Position numbers and translations under genes: made by a program
NCBI GenBank assembly: GCA_964247055.1
Contig: OZ176055.1
Coordinates: 186,001-250,000, forward strand
Direction of reading: 5' to 3'
Length of the DNA: 64,000 bases
Origin: Paragordius varius
Lineage: Eukaryota > Nematomorpha
In this document: one piece after another, positions 61,601 through 64,000 of the stretch
Numbering within the stretch: position 1 is the first letter of the stretch
Layout of the letters: the number at the start of each line of letters is the position of its first letter
Notes under the pieces: generated by a model
Database searches by the model: none
What the model was told of the DNA's origin: nothing
Seen by the model: the letters and a program-made list of their open reading frames with translations, nothing else

Positions 61601-63881
61601 GATAATATAAGGTTCATTTAATTCAAAAAATTTAATTTTTCTAAAAAAATTATTTTTAGGATAATTTAAAATTAAGTTCATTTGAAAGCCTTGAACTTTC
61701 CATAAAATTCAGGAATTATCATTTTTTAACAAGCACACATAATTTATAAGTTATAATTATAAAGTAAAATTAAACCCCTTTTTGTTCAAAGGATACAGTA
61801 ATAACTGATATTATACGGACAAAATGTAAAATATAAAGACAAATTTAATTTACTAAAAGATAACCATACTTTTTAAATTCCATTTTTTGAAATATTACTC
61901 ATGGTTTCAAATTGCAAATTATAAAATTAATAGTATATTGATAACACAATCAATTCTATATATAACTATTGTAATTAAATAGCTTATATAGAAAAGCTTA
62001 AGCTTTAAAAAGTATGGTCGTCTTTTTAAAAATTTTTATTTTTATTTTTACATTTTGTCCGTATAATTTCAATTTTTACTGTATAAATCAAAAATCCCTT
62101 TTATTTCCAAAACATAATCTACGAATCGCAATACACTTTATTAACTTAGAATAAAAATTGTAGAAATTATACGTAAGAACAAAACGTGAAAATATAAAAA
62201 CAATTATTTTTTCTAAAAGACAACCACCATACTTTTGTAATCTCTTGATTTTTTTTATAACTTTCATTGTTTTAAACTACAAAGTATAAAATAGAAATGT
62301 TAATTAGTAACACAACAAATTATATATTTTACAATTGTAAATGGGGATAAATTAAGGTACCTTAAAAAAGTATGGTGTGGTTTTTTGAAAACAAAATTTT
62401 TGTCTTTATATTTCTTCATTTTGTCCACCTTCCGTATATAATTTCAATTTTTACTGTAAATAACTTAAGCCCCAAAAAAGTATCCAATTTAAATGCCTAA
62501 AAATCATTACAAAAAATATCCATTATTTAATTAAGAAACTAGTTGTCTTTTAAAAACATAATTTTGTCTTTATATTTTTACATTTTGTCCACCTTTCGTG
62601 GATAATTTCATTTTTACGGTAAATAACTTAACACCCCCAAAAAAGTATTTAATCTAAATGCCTAAAAACTAATTAAAAGAAAAAAACCAGCAAGTAATGA
62701 AAAAAAACTCTTCAAAACTTACCATTAACCGGTTCTATGGTAGTTAAATTTTTTGAAGTAGATTGATTTTCAGTTGTTTCAACTAAATCAAAATCTTGAT
62801 TGAAATTTTCAAAATTTCCAGGAATATCATTTTGATCAAAGGGTGCCCAAATTTTAATGCATTTCGGGTCCATGGAAGCGATCCAATCATTTTGTAGGAA
62901 TTGGATTTTGCCAATAGGAAGTCCGTACATGTGATCTTTGGCGTGATAAGGTGCACGTGATCGTAAATCATATAATTGGACCTATATGCATAAAAATATT
63001 AGTTTAAAAATCAAAAGTATGATAAATAATTGAAGGTAAATAAAATATATAAATATATTAAATTTTATATTTAAGAGAAAACATAGATAACCATACTTTT
63101 AAACCTTTGATTTCTATTACCCGCATATATTTAATTAGACAGATTTAAATTATTTAATTAAGTATTACAACAAATTTAAAATCTCGAATGCGTATTTCGA
63201 AACCGAAAATGATGATTAATTACTATAAAAATTGAAATTATACGGAAGGAAAAAAATGTAAAAATATAAAGACAAAATATTGTTTTCAAAAGACATCCCC
63301 ATATTTAAACTACCTAATTTATCCTATGTACAATCGTAAAATACATAATGTTGATTGTGTTACTACTAATTTACATTTCTATATTCTACTTTATAATTTA
63401 AAACAACGAAAGTTATATTTAAAAAATCAAGAAGAAATAAAGAAATAAAAAAGTATGTTAGATGAGAATATTTGTCTTTATATTTTCAGAATTTGTCCTT
63501 ACATATAATTTCCACATTTTTAGTCTAAATTTGCAATAAGCAGCAGAATATTTTAAAACACTTTTTAAAAAAATGGATTGTCTTTATATTTTTACATTTT
63601 GTCTTTATGTTTTCAGTTTATTGTTAATGTAAATATTTTACTGTGCCAAAGTTTGTTCCAACTCCAAATCTCAATTCATCCTTATAGGTGATGGCTGAAA
63701 AGCCAGGTTTGTTCGATTTTCGAAAGTGTGATGATATGCCCCCCAAGGGAATAGATGATATCTAAAGAACAAAAAAAAATGTTATTTATAAAAAAATTTT
63801 CAGTATTTCTTACCCGGTTTTTTAATTTCATGGGTGAATCAAAGATTAAAACAGGAAAGACATTTTGATTTTTGTCAAAAA
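53732..63881 (-). CDS. NOL10: NOL10 / Enp2-like nucleolar WD-repeat protein, 5' end outside window
   Basis: Eleven exons: 63881-63814, 63761-63642, 62981-62723, 61509-61306, 59175-59056, 58467-58279, 57157-57078, 56193-55912, 54867-54590, 54069-53961, 53839-53732; phases agree. NOL10 (yeast Enp2) acts in small-subunit ribosome biogenesis in the nucleolus. Upstream exons carry the WD-propeller (GVGTNFGTVQLYDLRSR, HMYGLPIGKIQF, DTGMLLVAQEEP, YFIPTLGPAPKW, LDTLTEEL). Then come LGLSHLIGTKALRAYMHGYF, the NKELAEKL helix, ITDERFGQLFQDPAFTID and FLDPLVSKL, all in family order. The C-tail is very basic (RRIVKDKTLQHNGKFRRKRL). The acceptor before 54867 (CAAAAAAG) is unusually purine-rich, so that border is less sure. 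The first coding exons lie beyond 64000. Confidence 0.9.
54331..54455. mobile_element. Family E element, copy 2, left-truncated
   Basis: Paralogous to the copy at 46806; keeps ACAGTAGTGTATGGAAAAAA and the right arm ATAGTATTGTGAAATAAGCA. Confidence 0.6.
55124..55470. mobile_element. Family B element, copy 8
   Basis: In a NOL10 intron; the left arm is enlarged to about seven CCTTGAACAATT words. The paralogous intron of the orphan copy lacks it. Confidence 0.75.
56337..56537. mobile_element. Family E element, copy 3, most complete
   Basis: Arms extend further outward than in the other copies: TTCAGTATGCATTTTA and AAAAATGCATACTGAAA pair, then ATTTCACACAACACTATAGT and its mate. About 200 bp. Absent from the paralogous intron at 47775-48142. 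Confidence 0.75.
56581..56865. mobile_element. Family A element in NOL10 intron
   Basis: Full length; TACAGTAAAAATTGGAATTA left, TTTCAATTTTTACCGTA right. Missing from the orphan copy. Confidence 0.85.
57319..57542. mobile_element. Family A element, shortened
   Basis: Ends TACAATAAAAATTGAAATTA and TTTCAATTTTTATTGTA, with a core deletion. Confidence 0.75.
57580..58210. repeat. Minisatellite in NOL10 intron
   Basis: Units of roughly 70-95 bp containing CCCAAAATCC(C)TAAAAATC, ATTTTAAATTTTC and AAAAATCATGCAAAAATCC. The paralogous intron of the orphan copy has about one unit, so the array grew or shrank after the duplication. Confidence 0.65.
59592..60120. mobile_element. Family B element, copy 9, with expanded left arm
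   Basis: The left arm (59592-59915) carries about 14 tandem CACCCTTGAACAATTCAAAT-type words; the right arm has only three. The core resembles the other copies. Confidence 0.75.
60454..60758. mobile_element. Family A element in NOL10 intron
   Basis: Full length with both ends (TACAGTAAAAAGTGAAATTA left, TTTCAATTTATACTGTA right). Confidence 0.85.
60780..61305. repeat. Exon-edge array derived from the NOL10 exon ending at 61306
   Basis: The exon's donor-side end (+ strand GAATCCAGATCAGCTGATGT, then CGCCTTGAAGTTCTT) recurs in the downstream intron at about 60781 and 60965, with a more decayed unit near 61147; the real one is at 61311. Spacing about 165-184 bp. The flank (AAAATCTATAAAATCAAACC) is repeated too. 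Confidence 0.75.
61794..62083. mobile_element. Family A element in NOL10 intron
   Basis: Both ends present, 290 bp. Confidence 0.85.
62146..62458. mobile_element. Family A element in NOL10 intron, second copy
   Basis: Right end TTTCAATTTTTACTGTA intact; a right-arm fragment of the same kind follows at about 62522-62632. Confidence 0.8.
63223..63527. mobile_element. Family A element in NOL10 intron, near 63.4 kb
   Basis: The left end reads TATAAAAATTGAAATTATAC; the right end is eroded. A right-arm fragment at about 63560-63640 lies against the donor of the next exon. Confidence 0.7.
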
Positions 63882-64000
63882 CTGGAAAATCAAAAAAAGA
63901 ATTTTAAACAAACAATAAGTAAGTACTTATTCTTTTAAAAAAGTAATAAACTCAATTTTATCAGCAATTAAGGCTCTAAGAAATATATAGACATGTATTA

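Overview
The window is very A+T-rich animal-type DNA. It holds spliced genes whose closest relatives are metazoan: a calmodulin-like EF-hand protein, a WRN-like RecQ helicase, TMEM169, a three-C2 extended synaptotagmin, a GH56 hyaluronidase, the Golgi pH regulator GPHR, and NOL10. The standard stop codons are used. Several introns are only 26-40 nt while others run to kilobases and are full of short transposons. Introns of 26-31 nt recall dicyemid mesozoans or another reduced parasitic animal lineage, but the sequence alone does not prove the organism.

Layout: an EF-hand gene (+, 157-3594) is followed tail to tail by a RecQ helicase gene (-, 9630 to about 3969), whose fourth intron carries a LINE in the opposite orientation. 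RecQ shares an 83-bp divergent promoter with TMEM169 (+, 9714-11713). The extended synaptotagmin (-, 29016-12750) has 25 exons that join in phase into a 991-residue protein; its introns are extremely A-rich on the + strand. About 2.7 kb of gene-free DNA separates it from hyaluronidase (+, 31707-35458, 8 exons, 515 aa). GPHR (+, 37329-44436, 12 exons) converges on NOL10 (-, entering from beyond 64000 and ending at 53732).

The most unusual part is 44-59 kb. The convergent 3' ends of GPHR and NOL10 have been tandemly duplicated with a unit of about 8.2 kb. The order is complete GPHR, an orphan set of NOL10 3' exons (50063-46144), an orphan GPHR last exon (52407-52607), then the NOL10 3' exons that connect to the rest of NOL10. 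The orphan exons stay open, and every length difference between NOL10 copies is a multiple of three. This suggests alternative 3' ends or a young duplication under selection.

A second theme is the exon-edge satellite: arrays with a period of about 175-205 bp made from the edge of an exon plus flanking DNA, seen at the GPHR last exon, GPHR exon 7, NOL10 (exon ending at 61306) and E-Syt exon 6.

The rest of the non-coding DNA is dominated by short inverted-repeat elements in five families, here called A to E. Family A (about 290 bp, TACAGT termini, more than 30 copies) is the main one and often ends just upstream of a 3' splice site. Families B and D are found nested inside A. No rRNA, tRNA, CRISPR or virus-like element was recognised.
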